This document shows positions 17,729 to 26,748 of a DNA stretch of 64,000 nt, one piece after another (position 1 is the stretch's first letter; each line of letters begins with the position of its first letter). Below the pieces are notes generated by a model, which was not told the origin of the DNA, did not search any database, and saw only the letters and a program-made list of their open reading frames with translations. Made by a program: the position numbers and the translations under genes. The DNA is from Robiginitomaculum_A sp036478535 (lineage in GTDB: Bacteria; Pseudomonadota; Alphaproteobacteria; Caulobacterales; Maricaulaceae), in assembly GCA_965224735.1 (NCBI GenBank), contig OZ245059.1, positions 2,480,001 to 2,544,000 on the forward strand, written 5' to 3'.

Positions 17729-18793
17729 TCAGGTTATTTGAGGCGCGAGCGCGCCCGTTGCGTATCGTTTGGCCATTTCGGCTATCGGAATTGTTTTAAT
17801 TTTTGAAGCTTTGCCCGCCGTATTGAAACGTTCATACCTATCGATGCAAAGCTCTTTCATAGCCTGCGTCGACGGTGTTAGAAATTTGCGGGGATCAAAT
17901 TCTAAGGCGTTCTCTTGGGCCACTTTTCGAAACTGACCTGAAATCGCGAGGCGGCAATCCGTATCGATATTGACTTTGCGAACACCGAATTTAATTCCCT
18001 TTGTAATCTCCTCCACGGGGACTCCGTAAGTTTGGGGTAAGCCACCACCAAATTCATTGAATATATCTTGCAATTCTTGCGGAACAGACGACGAGCCGTG
18101 CATGACGAGGTGCGTACCCGGGAGTCTTTTGTGAATAGCTTCAACACGCGCCATATCAAGAATGTCGCCATCTGGTTTACGGGAAAATTTGTAGGCGCCA
18201 TGAGACGTGCCCATAGCGATCGCCAGTGCGTCAACCTGAGTATTAGTAACAAATTTAGCGGCTTCATTTGGATCTGTGAGCAACATATCTAAGCCGAGTT
18301 TCCCCTCGAAACCGTGACCGTCTTCTGCTTCTCCCTCACCTGTTTCCAATGATCCCAAACAGCCGAGTTCACCTTCGACGGATGCGCCGACATCGTGTGC
18401 GACTTCCGTAACATGCTTCGTTATATTTTCATTGTATTCATAGCTCGCTGGCGTTTTAGCGTCAGCTTCCAGTGAACCGTCCATCATCACCGACGTAAAG
18501 CCTGCTTGCAGCGCCGAGAAACAAGTCGCGCCGTTGTTCCCGTGATCCTGATGCAAACAAATTGGAATGTGCGGATACATTTCCTCGGCGGCTTCTACCA
18601 ATTTGACCAACATAATATCGCCGGCGTAAGAACGAGCTCCTCGGCTAGCTTGCAAAATGACAGGAGCATCGACTTCGTCTGCAGCGTCCATAATGCCCAA
18701 TACTTGTTCCATATTGTTAATGTTAAACGCGGGAACTCCGTATTGGTATTCAGCAGCGTGATCGAGCAATTGTCTAAGGGTGATGCGCGCCAT
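17729..18793 (-). CDS. cbbA: Class II fructose-1,6-bisphosphate aldolase, Calvin-type
   Basis: CbbA condenses glyceraldehyde-3-phosphate with dihydroxyacetone phosphate, and also makes sedoheptulose-1,7-bisphosphate in the Calvin cycle. The 354 residues begin with AEYQYGVPAFNINNMEQV. The zinc-site HQDHGN block (CLHQDHG) is near residue 80, GELGCLG follows, and the HGSSSVP and NIDTDCRLA blocks are near residues 230 and 275. It lies 11 nt after cbbT and 16 nt before cbbM. Confidence 0.95.
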   Translation of the reverse strand: MARITLRQLLDHAAEYQYGVPAFNINNMEQVLGIMDAADEVDAPVILQASRGARSYAGDIMLVKLVEAAEEMYPHIPICLHQDHGNNGATCFSALQAGFTSVMMDGSLEADAKTPASYEYNENITKHVTEVAHDVGASVEGELGCLGSLETGEGEAEDGHGFEGKLGLDMLLTDPNEAAKFVTNTQVDALAIAMGTSHGAYKFSRKPDGDILDMARVEAIHKRLPGTHLVMHGSSSVPQELQDIFNEFGGGLPQTYGVPVEEITKGIKFGVRKVNIDTDCRLAISGQFRKVAQENALEFDPRKFLTPSTQAMKELCIDRYERFNTAGKASKIKTIPIAEMAKRYATGALAPQIT

Positions 18794-18804
18794 ATCTCCG
18801 TCTC

Positions 18805-20790
18805 CTACTTTAAAATTTCTTTGACTTTGGCGACGAGCGCGCCCGTTGTAATGCCAAAATGTTCAAACAACTCCGGTGCTGGCGCTGACCCGCCAAACCC
18901 GCGCATTCCAACAAAATTGTCGGGATTTAGGGTGTATCTTTCCCACCCCATCGAAACCGCCGCCTCAATGGCAAGGCGCGGTTTATTGCCCAATACTGTT
19001 TTTTGATATGATGGCTCTTGGCGTTCAAACAATTCCCAACACGGCATTGAAACGACGGCAGTTTTTATGCCGTCTTTTGCCAATATTTCCGAAGCTTCAA
19101 CAGCAAGATGGACCTCTGATCCTGTCGCTAACAATGTAATATCGCGAGCCCCTTCCGTATCTCTCAATATATAGGCTCCTTTTGCCACCAAGTTTTCATC
19201 GTTGCGTTCGATGCGAACAGTGGGCAATCCTTGACGTGTTAGTGACAGAACCGTTGGCGTTTTCGAAGCCGCTAACGCGCATTCCCATGCCTCAGCTGTT
19301 TCTACGGCGTCTGCAGGCCGGATAACATTCATATTCGGTAAGGCTCTTAAACTCGCCAATGTTTCAACGGGTTGGTGGGTCGGCCCATCTTCACCAACAC
19401 CAATGGAATCATGTGTTAGCACGTATATAACGCGCAGCCCCATAAGAGCTGACAAACGCATTGCACCCATCATGTAACCAGCAAATACGAAGAACGTTCC
19501 CCCGTATGGGATAAACCCGCCGTGCAGTGCGATCCCATTCATAATCGCGCCCATCGCATGTTCGCGAACGCCATAATAAATATAGCGACCTGAATAGTCG
19601 GTTGGCGTCACAATCCCCATACCGTCTGTGAGGGTGTTATTTGACCCTGTTAGATCCGCTGAGCCACCGACAGTATGTCCGCAAACTTGATTGATAACTT
19701 CAAGCGCATTTTGAGATGATTTTCGCGTAGCCAAATTTGGGGCAAGAATATTGATTTTTTCTTTCAAATTATTGATCTGCACCCTTAATTCGCTCGGGAG
19801 ATTCGACGTTTGAGCTATATTGAATTCGCTCGCATTGTGGCAAAAACTCAAACGTTCTTCCCAAGCCTGCCTTTTTAGAACCGACATCGTTCCAGCTTCC
19901 CGCCATGCGGTAAGAATTGGGGTTGGGATTTCAAATGCAGGCGAATTCCAATTGGCGGTTTTTCTTGCCGCTTCGATTTCATCATTACCCAGTGGAGCAC
20001 CATGTACTTTATGGGTACCCGATTTATTGGGCGCGCCTTGTCCAATTACCGTTTTCAATGAAATCAAAGAAGGCTTTGATTTTTCCTGTTTCGCTTTTGT
20101 GAGCGCCACATCTATTTCGGTTTCGTTATGTCCGTCTATTTCTTGAACATGCCACCCAGACGCTTCAAACCGTTTCGCCTGGTTTGTAGACGTCGACAGA
20201 TCGGTTCCACCATCGATCGTGATCGAATTGTTGTCCCATAAGACGATAAGCCGCCCGAGTTTTGAATGTCCAGCAAAATCTATGGCTTCATGGCTAATGC
20301 CCTCCATCAGACACCCATCGCCAACCATCGCATAGGTATAGTGATCAACAATATGCTCTCCGAAACGAGCATTTTGCATACGTTCCGCTAAGGCCATGCC
20401 GACCGCATTAGTAATACCTTGCCCTAGAGGCCCAGTTGTTGTTTCAATTCCCTCTGCATGACCGTATTCTGGATGTCCTGCAGTTATTGCGCCGAATTGG
20501 CGGAAGTTCTTTATTTGCTCTAGTGTCATGTCCTCATATCCGAGCAAGTAATGCACAGCGTATTGCAGCATTGATGCATGCCCCGCTGATAGAACAAATC
20601 TATCTCTATCCGGCCAATCTGGTTTAGAAGTGTCGATTTTTAGATGCTTGGCAAACAAAACAGTAGCCGCATCCGCGAGCCCCATCGGCGCGCCCGGATG
20701 TCCTGAATTTGCCGCTTGAACAGCGTCCATCGTCAGGAAACGGATAGCATTTGCCATTTCGTCATGTGATATTTTTAACGCGGCGCTCAA
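18805..20790 (-). CDS. cbbT: Transketolase
   Basis: CbbT transfers two-carbon ketol units with thiamine diphosphate in the regenerative phase of the Calvin cycle. The 661 residues are full length. They include NSGHPGAPMGLAD, HASMLQYAVHYLLGY, the TPP-binding GDGCLMEGISHEA...WDNNSITIDG region near residue 155, and GVREHAMGAIMNGIALHGG, HDSIGVGEDGPTHQPVE in the pyrimidine domain. The ATG overlaps the cbbP stop by 4 nt, so translation is probably coupled. Confidence 0.96.
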   Translation of the reverse strand: MSAALKISHDEMANAIRFLTMDAVQAANSGHPGAPMGLADAATVLFAKHLKIDTSKPDWPDRDRFVLSAGHASMLQYAVHYLLGYEDMTLEQIKNFRQFGAITAGHPEYGHAEGIETTTGPLGQGITNAVGMALAERMQNARFGEHIVDHYTYAMVGDGCLMEGISHEAIDFAGHSKLGRLIVLWDNNSITIDGGTDLSTSTNQAKRFEASGWHVQEIDGHNETEIDVALTKAKQEKSKPSLISLKTVIGQGAPNKSGTHKVHGAPLGNDEIEAARKTANWNSPAFEIPTPILTAWREAGTMSVLKRQAWEERLSFCHNASEFNIAQTSNLPSELRVQINNLKEKINILAPNLATRKSSQNALEVINQVCGHTVGGSADLTGSNNTLTDGMGIVTPTDYSGRYIYYGVREHAMGAIMNGIALHGGFIPYGGTFFVFAGYMMGAMRLSALMGLRVIYVLTHDSIGVGEDGPTHQPVETLASLRALPNMNVIRPADAVETAEAWECALAASKTPTVLSLTRQGLPTVRIERNDENLVAKGAYILRDTEGARDITLLATGSEVHLAVEASEILAKDGIKTAVVSMPCWELFERQEPSYQKTVLGNKPRLAIEAAVSMGWERYTLNPDNFVGMRGFGGSAPAPELFEHFGITTGALVAKVKEILK

Positions 20791-21662
20791 AGTGCTTTCC
20801 TACTCTTATCAACAAGTCTGTGAATTAATGGAGTAAGGATAAGCTGCATGGCCAAATCCATTTTATCACCTGGGATAACGATGGAATTTGCACGGCTCAT
20901 CCAGCTATTTTGAATCATCGAAACTAAATATGGGAAATCTATTCCACGCGGGTTCGCAAACCTGATAACAACCAATGACTCGCCAGCAGTCGGAATCCAA
21001 CGGGCAATGAAAGGGTCAGAGGTATCAACAATTGGAACCCTTTGAAAATTAATATCCGTCTTCACGAATTGCGGGCAGATCACATGAACGTAATCGTGCA
21101 TGCGGCGTAAGATTACGTCTGTTACGGCTTCAGTTGAATACCCGCGGTCATTTTTGTCGCGATGAATTTTCTGCATCCATTCCAAATTAATGACAGGCAC
21201 AACGCCAATTTTTAAATCTGCATGTTCAGCAATTTTTATTTTACCGTCACCTACGGCGCCATGAAGACCTTCATAAAACAGCAAATCGGAGCCTGATTCA
21301 AAATCTTTCCAATCCGTGAAATGACCGGGCGGTTCGCCATGGGTCTCGGCCTCTTTTTCATTGTGCACATAGTGTCTGGTTTTACCGTTTCCTGTTTCCC
21401 CATACACCCGAAATACACGTTCCAATTCATCAAGAACATTTGCCTCAGTGGAAAAATGAGAAAAAGTATGATCTCCGTCAGCCGTTCTTTGCGTTAGCTG
21501 TTTTTTCATTTCAGCTCGGTCGTAACGATGAAAAGCATCACCTTCGATTGACACAATTTTGATTTTTTCTCGGCGAAAGATTTGATCAAATGTATGTTTT
21601 ACAGTGGTCGTTCCTGCGCCAGAGGACCCGGTGACCGAGATAATTGGGTGTTTCTTTGACAT
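20787..21662 (-). CDS. cbbP: Phosphoribulokinase (proteobacterial type)
   Basis: CbbP phosphorylates ribulose-5-phosphate to ribulose-1,5-bisphosphate, the RuBisCO substrate. The 291-residue length fits the bacterial octameric type. The P-loop GSSGAGTTTVKHTF is near residue 12, followed by SIEGDAFHRYDR, DHTFSHFSTEAN and LFYEGLHGAV. The long HTRHYVHNEKEAE-like insertion is typical of the class. It lies 27 nt after cbbF and overlaps cbbT. Confidence 0.96.
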   Translation of the reverse strand: MSKKHPIISVTGSSGAGTTTVKHTFDQIFRREKIKIVSIEGDAFHRYDRAEMKKQLTQRTADGDHTFSHFSTEANVLDELERVFRVYGETGNGKTRHYVHNEKEAETHGEPPGHFTDWKDFESGSDLLFYEGLHGAVGDGKIKIAEHADLKIGVVPVINLEWMQKIHRDKNDRGYSTEAVTDVILRRMHDYVHVICPQFVKTDINFQRVPIVDTSDPFIARWIPTAGESLVVIRFANPRGIDFPYLVSMIQNSWMSRANSIVIPGDKMDLAMQLILTPLIHRLVDKSRKAL

Positions 21663-21689
21663 CTTTAAGGTTCCTTTCTGATTAGCGAG

Positions 21690-22718
21690 TTAGCGAAACA
21701 ATCCGCGTTTATTGAAAAGGGGCGCTGCATCGTTCCGGACAGCTTTCTGATGATGATATTTGGCGACGAGGTGAACAGGTTCTTGCGAACCAAAAACAAG
21801 GGGGACTCGTTGGTGTAAAGTTCGAACTGTTTTACCAAGAATTCGAATACCGCCGTCTGTGGCAATACCACCCGCTTGTTCAACTACAAATGCCACCGGA
21901 TTAGCTTCATACAATAATCGTAGCCGCCCTTCCCCATAACCGTGACGTTCGTCATCTGGATATAAAAATATACCGCCGCGTATCAGAATTCGATTGGCAT
22001 CAGCTACCAACGATCCAATCCAACGCATATTATGGTCACAGGCTAAAGGACCCTCTCCTCCCCGCAAACAATCGTCAATGAACGAGGAAATAGGCGCCGG
22101 CCAATGACGATGGTTGGAAGCGTTTATTGCGAATTCCGTACTGGACTTAGCAATGCTCATTTCTGCAATCGATAGTTTAAAAACACAATCTTCTGGATCT
22201 AGTGTGTAAAGTTCTGTTCCATCACCAGTGGTAACAACCAGTGTCGTTTGCGGGCCATATACAAAAAATCCGGCTGCAATTTGCTCGACCCCACATCTTA
22301 AAAAAGATGTCTCCGGGTTTTCTGTAGAGGGATAAATGGAAAAAATTGTCCCAATTGAAACATTTGTATTGATGTTCGACGAGCCATCAAGTGGATCGCA
22401 AGCCACGGCGAGCTTAGCCTCAATGTCAAGCGTCAATATATCTTCTTGTTCTTCCGACGCGTAAAAAGCTACTGGGGAATCAAAAAGTGCCTTTGTAATT
22501 AAATCGTCCGATCTTATGTCGAGGGACTTTTGTACATCACCATCCGAATTCAACTCCCCAACATCATCGCCAAAATTTTCTTCAAGTGCTCCTCTGGCAC
22601 ATATTTTTGAAATTTCTGTGGCTGCATCAGACAAACGCGCAATCGTTATTCTCAACGGATCATTGTACCATTTAGAGCCGATATTGTCGGCAAAACCATT
22701 TGAAAATATAATTGCCAT
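21690..22718 (-). CDS. cbbF: Class I fructose-1,6-bisphosphatase
   Basis: CbbF hydrolyses fructose-1,6-bisphosphate, and in autotrophs often also sedoheptulose-1,7-bisphosphate. The metal-binding core is present: YASEEQED, ACDPLDGSSNINTNVSIGTIFSIY (loop with DPLDGSS near residue 118), YVFGPQTTLV-like YGPQTTLVVTTG, and the substrate block RYIGSLVAD-like MRWIGSLVADANRIL. A GGIFLYPDD block and VEQAGG...TDG follow. It is the first gene of the cbb operon, divergent from cbbR across 158 bp, so it carries the operon promoter upstream. Confidence 0.95.
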   Translation of the reverse strand: MAIIFSNGFADNIGSKWYNDPLRITIARLSDAATEISKICARGALEENFGDDVGELNSDGDVQKSLDIRSDDLITKALFDSPVAFYASEEQEDILTLDIEAKLAVACDPLDGSSNINTNVSIGTIFSIYPSTENPETSFLRCGVEQIAAGFFVYGPQTTLVVTTGDGTELYTLDPEDCVFKLSIAEMSIAKSSTEFAINASNHRHWPAPISSFIDDCLRGGEGPLACDHNMRWIGSLVADANRILIRGGIFLYPDDERHGYGEGRLRLLYEANPVAFVVEQAGGIATDGGIRILGKTVRTLHQRVPLVFGSQEPVHLVAKYHHQKAVRNDAAPLFNKRGLFR

Positions 22719-22876
22719 TGGCGTCCAATTTCCTCCACAAATTACGTTCGTATTCCCAATATTCAGAAAGGTGAATACCTTAAAAAACTTAAACTGGATT
22801 ATCTGATGAGTTAGGCTTAAACTAATTTTTACTAAAATTAAATTGAATAAAATCTAATTTGGATTAAGGTAATCTT
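22719..22876. promoter_or_regulatory. cbbR-cbbF divergent control region
   Basis: This AT-rich spacer separates the divergent cbbR and cbb operon start codons and should hold both promoters and the CbbR operator. LysR-type regulators bind T-N11-A motifs within interrupted dyads. Several TTA...TAA half-sites cluster between about 22810 and 22870 (for example TTAGGCTTAAACTAA), but I cannot fix exact boxes by eye. Confidence 0.6.
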
Positions 22877-23812
22877 ATGTCTCTTTCTCGCGATCTTACG
22901 ATGAAACAAATTCGCGCCTATGCCGCGGTTGCCAGAACTGGATCAATTACAAAGGCGTCAGAAGAACTATTTGTTACCCCACCCGCAATTTCATCACAGA
23001 TAAAATTATTAAAATCATCGGTGGGGTTTGATATCCTGACTCGCGAACAAAATGGATTAAAACCCACGCAAATAGGATTGGAATTATTGGCACTTTATGA
23101 TCAAATAGATGCGTGTGTTCATATCGCAGCGCAAAGAATTGAGGCTTTAAAAGCTGGCAAGGCAGGATCAGTTAGTCTTGCCGTCGTGAGTACCGGTAAA
23201 TATTTTGCCCCGACCATCATCAAGTCTTTTATGAACGCTTTTCCCAATATTGACCTCAATCCCATCATCGGGAACCGTCAAATTGTACTAAAAGCTTTGC
23301 AAGACAGATCTGTCGATGTTGCAATAATGGGTCGCCCACCTGCCAAGTTAGATGTTGTTCGGCATGAACTTGGAGACCACCCAAATATATTGATTGCAGC
23401 GCCAGATCATCCCTTGGCACAATATAAGCGAATAGACCCGAAATTACTTCTATCCGAGACGCTGCTATTGCGCGAACCTGGATCAGGCACACGTATGTTG
23501 GCGCGTCGTTTCATGGAGCAAATAGGAGAAGGGATTGGTTACCCAACAATGCAAATGAATTCTAATGAATCGATAAAACAATCGGTAATGGCGGGTCTCG
23601 GGATAGCGATGATATCGGAACACACTGTAATGGCTGAGCTCCAGTCGAAGCGATTGGTTGCACTCGAAATCAAAGGGCTCCCGATAATTCGAAAATGGAT
23701 TTTGGTCAGACCGGCAAATGTCGAAACATCTGGGGCTACACGAAGTTTCTACAATTTCATTTTGGAAAACCGCAGCAGCTTGATCCCAGGTCATTTACAG
23801 TTGGAACCATAA
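22877..23812 (+). CDS. cbbR: LysR-family regulator CbbR
   Basis: CbbR activates the cbb operon in response to metabolites such as RuBP or NADPH in known systems. The 311-residue protein has an N-terminal LysR HTH (MKQIRAYAAVARTGSITKAS, then VTPPAISSQIKLL) and a C-terminal substrate-binding domain that follows the CbbR pattern (GNRQIVLKALQDRSVDVAIMGRPP). It is divergent from cbbF, the standard CbbR arrangement. Confidence 0.93.
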   Translation: MSLSRDLTMKQIRAYAAVARTGSITKASEELFVTPPAISSQIKLLKSSVGFDILTREQNGLKPTQIGLELLALYDQIDACVHIAAQRIEALKAGKAGSVSLAVVSTGKYFAPTIIKSFMNAFPNIDLNPIIGNRQIVLKALQDRSVDVAIMGRPPAKLDVVRHELGDHPNILIAAPDHPLAQYKRIDPKLLLSETLLLREPGSGTRMLARRFMEQIGEGIGYPTMQMNSNESIKQSVMAGLGIAMISEHTVMAELQSKRLVALEIKGLPIIRKWILVRPANVETSGATRSFYNFILENRSSLIPGHLQLEP

Positions 23813-23907
23813 TTCAGTTAAGACATGTGATGTCGAGAATGACTGCCGCTCAGAAACGTCCATTGCCCGAGAGTACTGCCCTCGAATAGCCGTTCACGTC
23901 AGTTAAC

Positions 23908-24434
23908 AATGAATAACCCCGCCCCAAGGGGCGAGGTATCAAAAGAGTGTAAGTTGTTTATCACTGTGTAGTTTTGTATATTCTTTGCCTTGATTTTGGA
24001 CGTAGCTTGTTATTGTGCTCTCATCTCCGTGACGCCCAACTGTGGATGCAAGATAACCATCACTCCAAAATTCTCCACCCCAAAGTGACTTTTTAACATG
24101 AGGACACAACTTAAATATCTCGCGTGCGGTGATACTTTTTATTACAGTGACCAACTTGGTCACTGTATAGGTCGGAACCGATTGTACCAAAAAATGAACA
24201 TGGTCTTTATCCGTTCCAACCTCCAAAAACTTTAACTGGTAACGATCTTCAATCTCCAAACAAACATCACGTAAAACTTCATCAACTTGGGGGTCAAAAA
24301 CAGCACGCCTATATTTTGCGGGAAACACAAAATGGTAAAGAAGTATCGTTACGTTATGTCGTTTATGGATATATTCGCTCACGCGAATATTCTACGCCGC
24401 AAGCGGCGAGGAATGAAACCCTAAAAAAGATTCA
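23908..24434 (-). mobile_element. IS200-type element, copy 2
   Basis: It is nearly identical to the copy at 14017-14542, in the same orientation, with the same end hairpins. It sits just after cbbR, so the two copies bracket the cbb locus as 9.4-kb-spaced direct repeats. On its right it interrupts the 5' part of an IS481-type transposase gene. Confidence 0.85.
23939..24382 (-). CDS. tnpA: IS200/IS605 family Y1 transposase TnpA
   Basis: This is the second intact 147-residue TnpA, with HUH motif DHVHFLVQ and presumed catalytic Tyr in ITSYVQNQGK. It differs from the first copy in a few substitutions (LEVG, FKLCPH, GYLAST, DKQLTLF), so both copies appear to be maintained as active or recently active elements. 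Confidence 0.92.
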   Translation of the reverse strand: MSEYIHKRHNVTILLYHFVFPAKYRRAVFDPQVDEVLRDVCLEIEDRYQLKFLEVGTDKDHVHFLVQSVPTYTVTKLVTVIKSITAREIFKLCPHVKKSLWGGEFWSDGYLASTVGRHGDESTITSYVQNQGKEYTKLHSDKQLTLF

Positions 24435-24618
24435 ACCCGTATTGCAAGGCTAATGCTTGGGTTGAAGCTTGCGATCGCTGTAGCTCTGCTCTCGTAATGT
24501 ACGTCGTCTTGGCGCTTTCGTGTAATACTTGTCCCATAAAACCTCCTTGGTTGACAGATCACTATACACAACACCAGCACACTGTCGGACTAAACAGCTA
24601 GTTATCTAGGACAGCCCC
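24435..24618 (-). mobile_element. Nested fragments: IS481-type 5' end inside an IS1595-type right end
   Basis: Reading the minus strand from 24618: the terminal repeat GGGGCTGTCCTAGATAAC of an IS1595-type element comes first (24601-24618). An IS481-type left end follows (near 24567, TGTATAGTGATCTGTCAACC). Then comes an ATG at 24538 opening MGQVLHESAKTTYITRAEL, the N-terminus of the same transposase family as at 33762. The frame is cut at about 24435 by the IS200. This is a three-level nest. Confidence 0.7.
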
Positions 24619-24619
24619 A

Positions 24620-25018
24620 TTTTTTATATTGCTATTTTTGATAGGCTGCTCCGCAGAAGCAGCGACGGACAGGTTTAGGCTTAAGTATGTGAAACAATAC
24701 ATTACTCACACAGCAACGTGTGGCAGCCTTAAGGTTGTGATGTCAGGACACAAACGAATAGACACAGGAGACTCCACATTGGAAAGTGTTTTGGTTTCAA
24801 ATATAAAAACAAAACAACAGCGAGATATAGTCAATGAATTTAAAACACACTGGAAGCCTAGTTCTGGTATGCAAACTCTGCTCTTTGTGTGCCATCCCCA
24901 AAAAAACTGGGCATACGTTTCAGTAGCATCTGATGTCGCGGATGATGAATCGTTTATTATAACTTTCTTACCGAACTTTAAAATTTTTAAAGGCCTACAT
25001 TTTCAAGGGCATGATTAG
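24620..25018 (+). pseudogene. Lipoprotein gene with signal peptide cut by an IS
   Basis: The frame downstream of the IS1595-type end reads PFFILLFLIGCSAEAA, i.e. the hydrophobic part of a signal peptide with a lipobox LIGC, then about 120 residues with two further Cys (TATCGSL, VCHPQ). No normal start codon or N-terminal charged region remains, because the IS end abuts at 24618. The open frame can start at TTG 24629 but would lack a positive N-region. The mature domain is not recognised. It was probably a small secreted lipoprotein and is likely silent now. Confidence 0.55.
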
Positions 25019-25024
25019 CTGAGG

Positions 25025-25166
25025 GCTTTATGAAGGCTTACAATTATGCTAAAAGGCTGAAAACTCTAAACCGCCTAATCCCGTATGAATATATCTGTAA
25101 AATATGGATCAAAGCCCTAAAAAAGTTTAAACAAAACCCAAGCCATCTAATATAGAGACTGTACAC
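25025..25166 (+). mobile_element. IS481-type 3' remnant
   Basis: The sequence YNYAKRLKTLNRLIPYEYICKIW (partly visible as a frame near 25035-25110) and the following end GTTTAAACAAAACCC...AGAGACTGTACACC match the 3' end of the IS481-type element at 33706-34786. It is the distal piece of an element whose rest is gone. It ends at the tldD stop codon. Confidence 0.7.
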
Positions 25167-26582
25167 CTAACCTCCCGCGCCGCCGATGGTTAGGTTTTCT
25201 ATATAGACCGTGGGCTGTCCGACGCCGACGGGCAGGCTTTGGCCTGCTTTACCGCACACGCCAATGCCAGAGTCGAGCTTGCTGTTATTGCCTATATGTT
25301 TGATCTGGGTGAGCACGGTTGGGCCATCTCCAATGAGAGTTGCGCCTTTGATGGGTTCTTCGATTTTGCCATTTCGTACTCTATAGGCTTCTGTGCATTG
25401 GAAGACGAATTTACCCGACGTAATATCGACCTGCCCTCCGCCAAAATTGGCTGCGTAAACCCCGTCTTTAAGGTCGGCGATAATTTCTTCGTGGCTGGTT
25501 TTACCGCCGAGCATAAATGTATTGGTCATGCGTGGCATTGGCACATGAGCGAAGTTCTCGCGCCGCCCATTGCCTGTGGACGCTACGCCCATAAGGCGGG
25601 CATTCATGCGGTCTTGCAAATAACCTTTTAAAATGCCGTCCTCGATTAATGTCGTGCGCTCGCTTGGTGTACCTTCATCGTCAATGCTGATAGAACCGCG
25701 CAGGCCTGGCAGAGACCCGTCATCAATTATGGTTACGCCCTTGGCCGCAACCCGCTGCCCGATCATGCCCGTAAATGCGGAGGTTCCCTTGCGGTTAAAA
25801 TCACCTTCTAGCCCGTGTCCAATGGCTTCATGGAGTAGCACGCCCGGCCAGCCTGGGCCAAGCACAACGTCCATAGAGCCAGCAGGCGCGGGGACGGATC
25901 TAAGGTTAACAAGCGCGCCACGCAAAGCTTCATCCGCAATAGACTTCCAGCTTTGTGGTGTAATAAATTCGGCATATGCCGCGCGCCCACCTGCACCCGC
26001 ATAACCGTTCTCGCGGCGGCCATCATGTTCGACCGTGACCGATACGGCCATGCGCACTAAAGGGCGAATATCATCATAACGCGCTCCGCCAGCGCGCAAG
26101 ATAGAAAGAGCGCGGCGACTGGCTGCCAAGGTAACGCTCACCTGCACCACACGATTGTCTTTGGCGCGCATATAGGCATCTATTTCTTTTAAAAGCTCAA
26201 CTTTGGGGCCAAAGGCAGGGTCAGATATTGGGTCTATGTCGGGATAAAGCATGGCATTGGTTTTTTGTGGGTGCGCGGATAAAGATCCAAAATATCCGTC
26301 CTTGGCAAGGGAAACAGCATTGGCTGCGCGCAACAGGGCTGCTTTTGTCATATCTGTGCCTTGGGCAAACCCAGTGGTTTCTCCCGCCACGCACCGCAGG
26401 CCAAACCCGCGTGATGTGTCAAAATTGGCCTTTTTAAGCCGCCCGTCATCAAAGCTGAACACCTCACTTGCTCCGCGCTCGACAAAAAGCTCCCCATCAT
26501 CTGCATTTTTGATGGTTTCCTCTAAAATTTTGCGGGCAGCCTGCGCATTTAAATCACAATCACCAAAAACAAAGTCGTTCAT
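25167..26582 (-). CDS. tldD: Metalloprotease TldD
   Basis: TldD forms with TldE/PmbA a zinc protease that degrades unfolded peptides and processes some modified peptides. The HExxxH zinc motif is in LHEAIGHGLEGDFNRKG, followed by a GSISIDDEGTPS block and the C-terminal CGKAGQSLPVGVGQP. I chose the ATG at 26582 (MNDFVFGDCDL, 471 residues), because the 75-nt-longer frame adds a phenylalanine-rich leader not seen in the family. The stop codon lies exactly at the edge of an IS481 remnant, but the C-terminus is complete. pmbA is not in the window. Confidence 0.94.
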   Translation of the reverse strand: MNDFVFGDCDLNAQAARKILEETIKNADDGELFVERGASEVFSFDDGRLKKANFDTSRGFGLRCVAGETTGFAQGTDMTKAALLRAANAVSLAKDGYFGSLSAHPQKTNAMLYPDIDPISDPAFGPKVELLKEIDAYMRAKDNRVVQVSVTLAASRRALSILRAGGARYDDIRPLVRMAVSVTVEHDGRRENGYAGAGGRAAYAEFITPQSWKSIADEALRGALVNLRSVPAPAGSMDVVLGPGWPGVLLHEAIGHGLEGDFNRKGTSAFTGMIGQRVAAKGVTIIDDGSLPGLRGSISIDDEGTPSERTTLIEDGILKGYLQDRMNARLMGVASTGNGRRENFAHVPMPRMTNTFMLGGKTSHEEIIADLKDGVYAANFGGGQVDITSGKFVFQCTEAYRVRNGKIEEPIKGATLIGDGPTVLTQIKHIGNNSKLDSGIGVCGKAGQSLPVGVGQPTVYIENLTIGGAGG

Positions 26583-26748
26583 AAATACAAATATCCTCAA
26601 GAATAGAAAAAATACAAAAGATTTGTGTATTTGCCCTAATAAGCCCTTGTCATGCAAGGCTTAAAGCCATAATTATTGCGACGATATGTCCTAGCGTGTG
26701 TGACGTTATGTCTGTATTCTTTTAAGCAGGAAAATAAATGAGGGAAAT

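Noticed and set aside
14017..24434. Composite transposon carrying the cbb operon
   Set aside because: The framing copies are IS200-type single-strand elements without terminal inverted repeats, which are not known to move intervening DNA together; only recombination between them is plausible.
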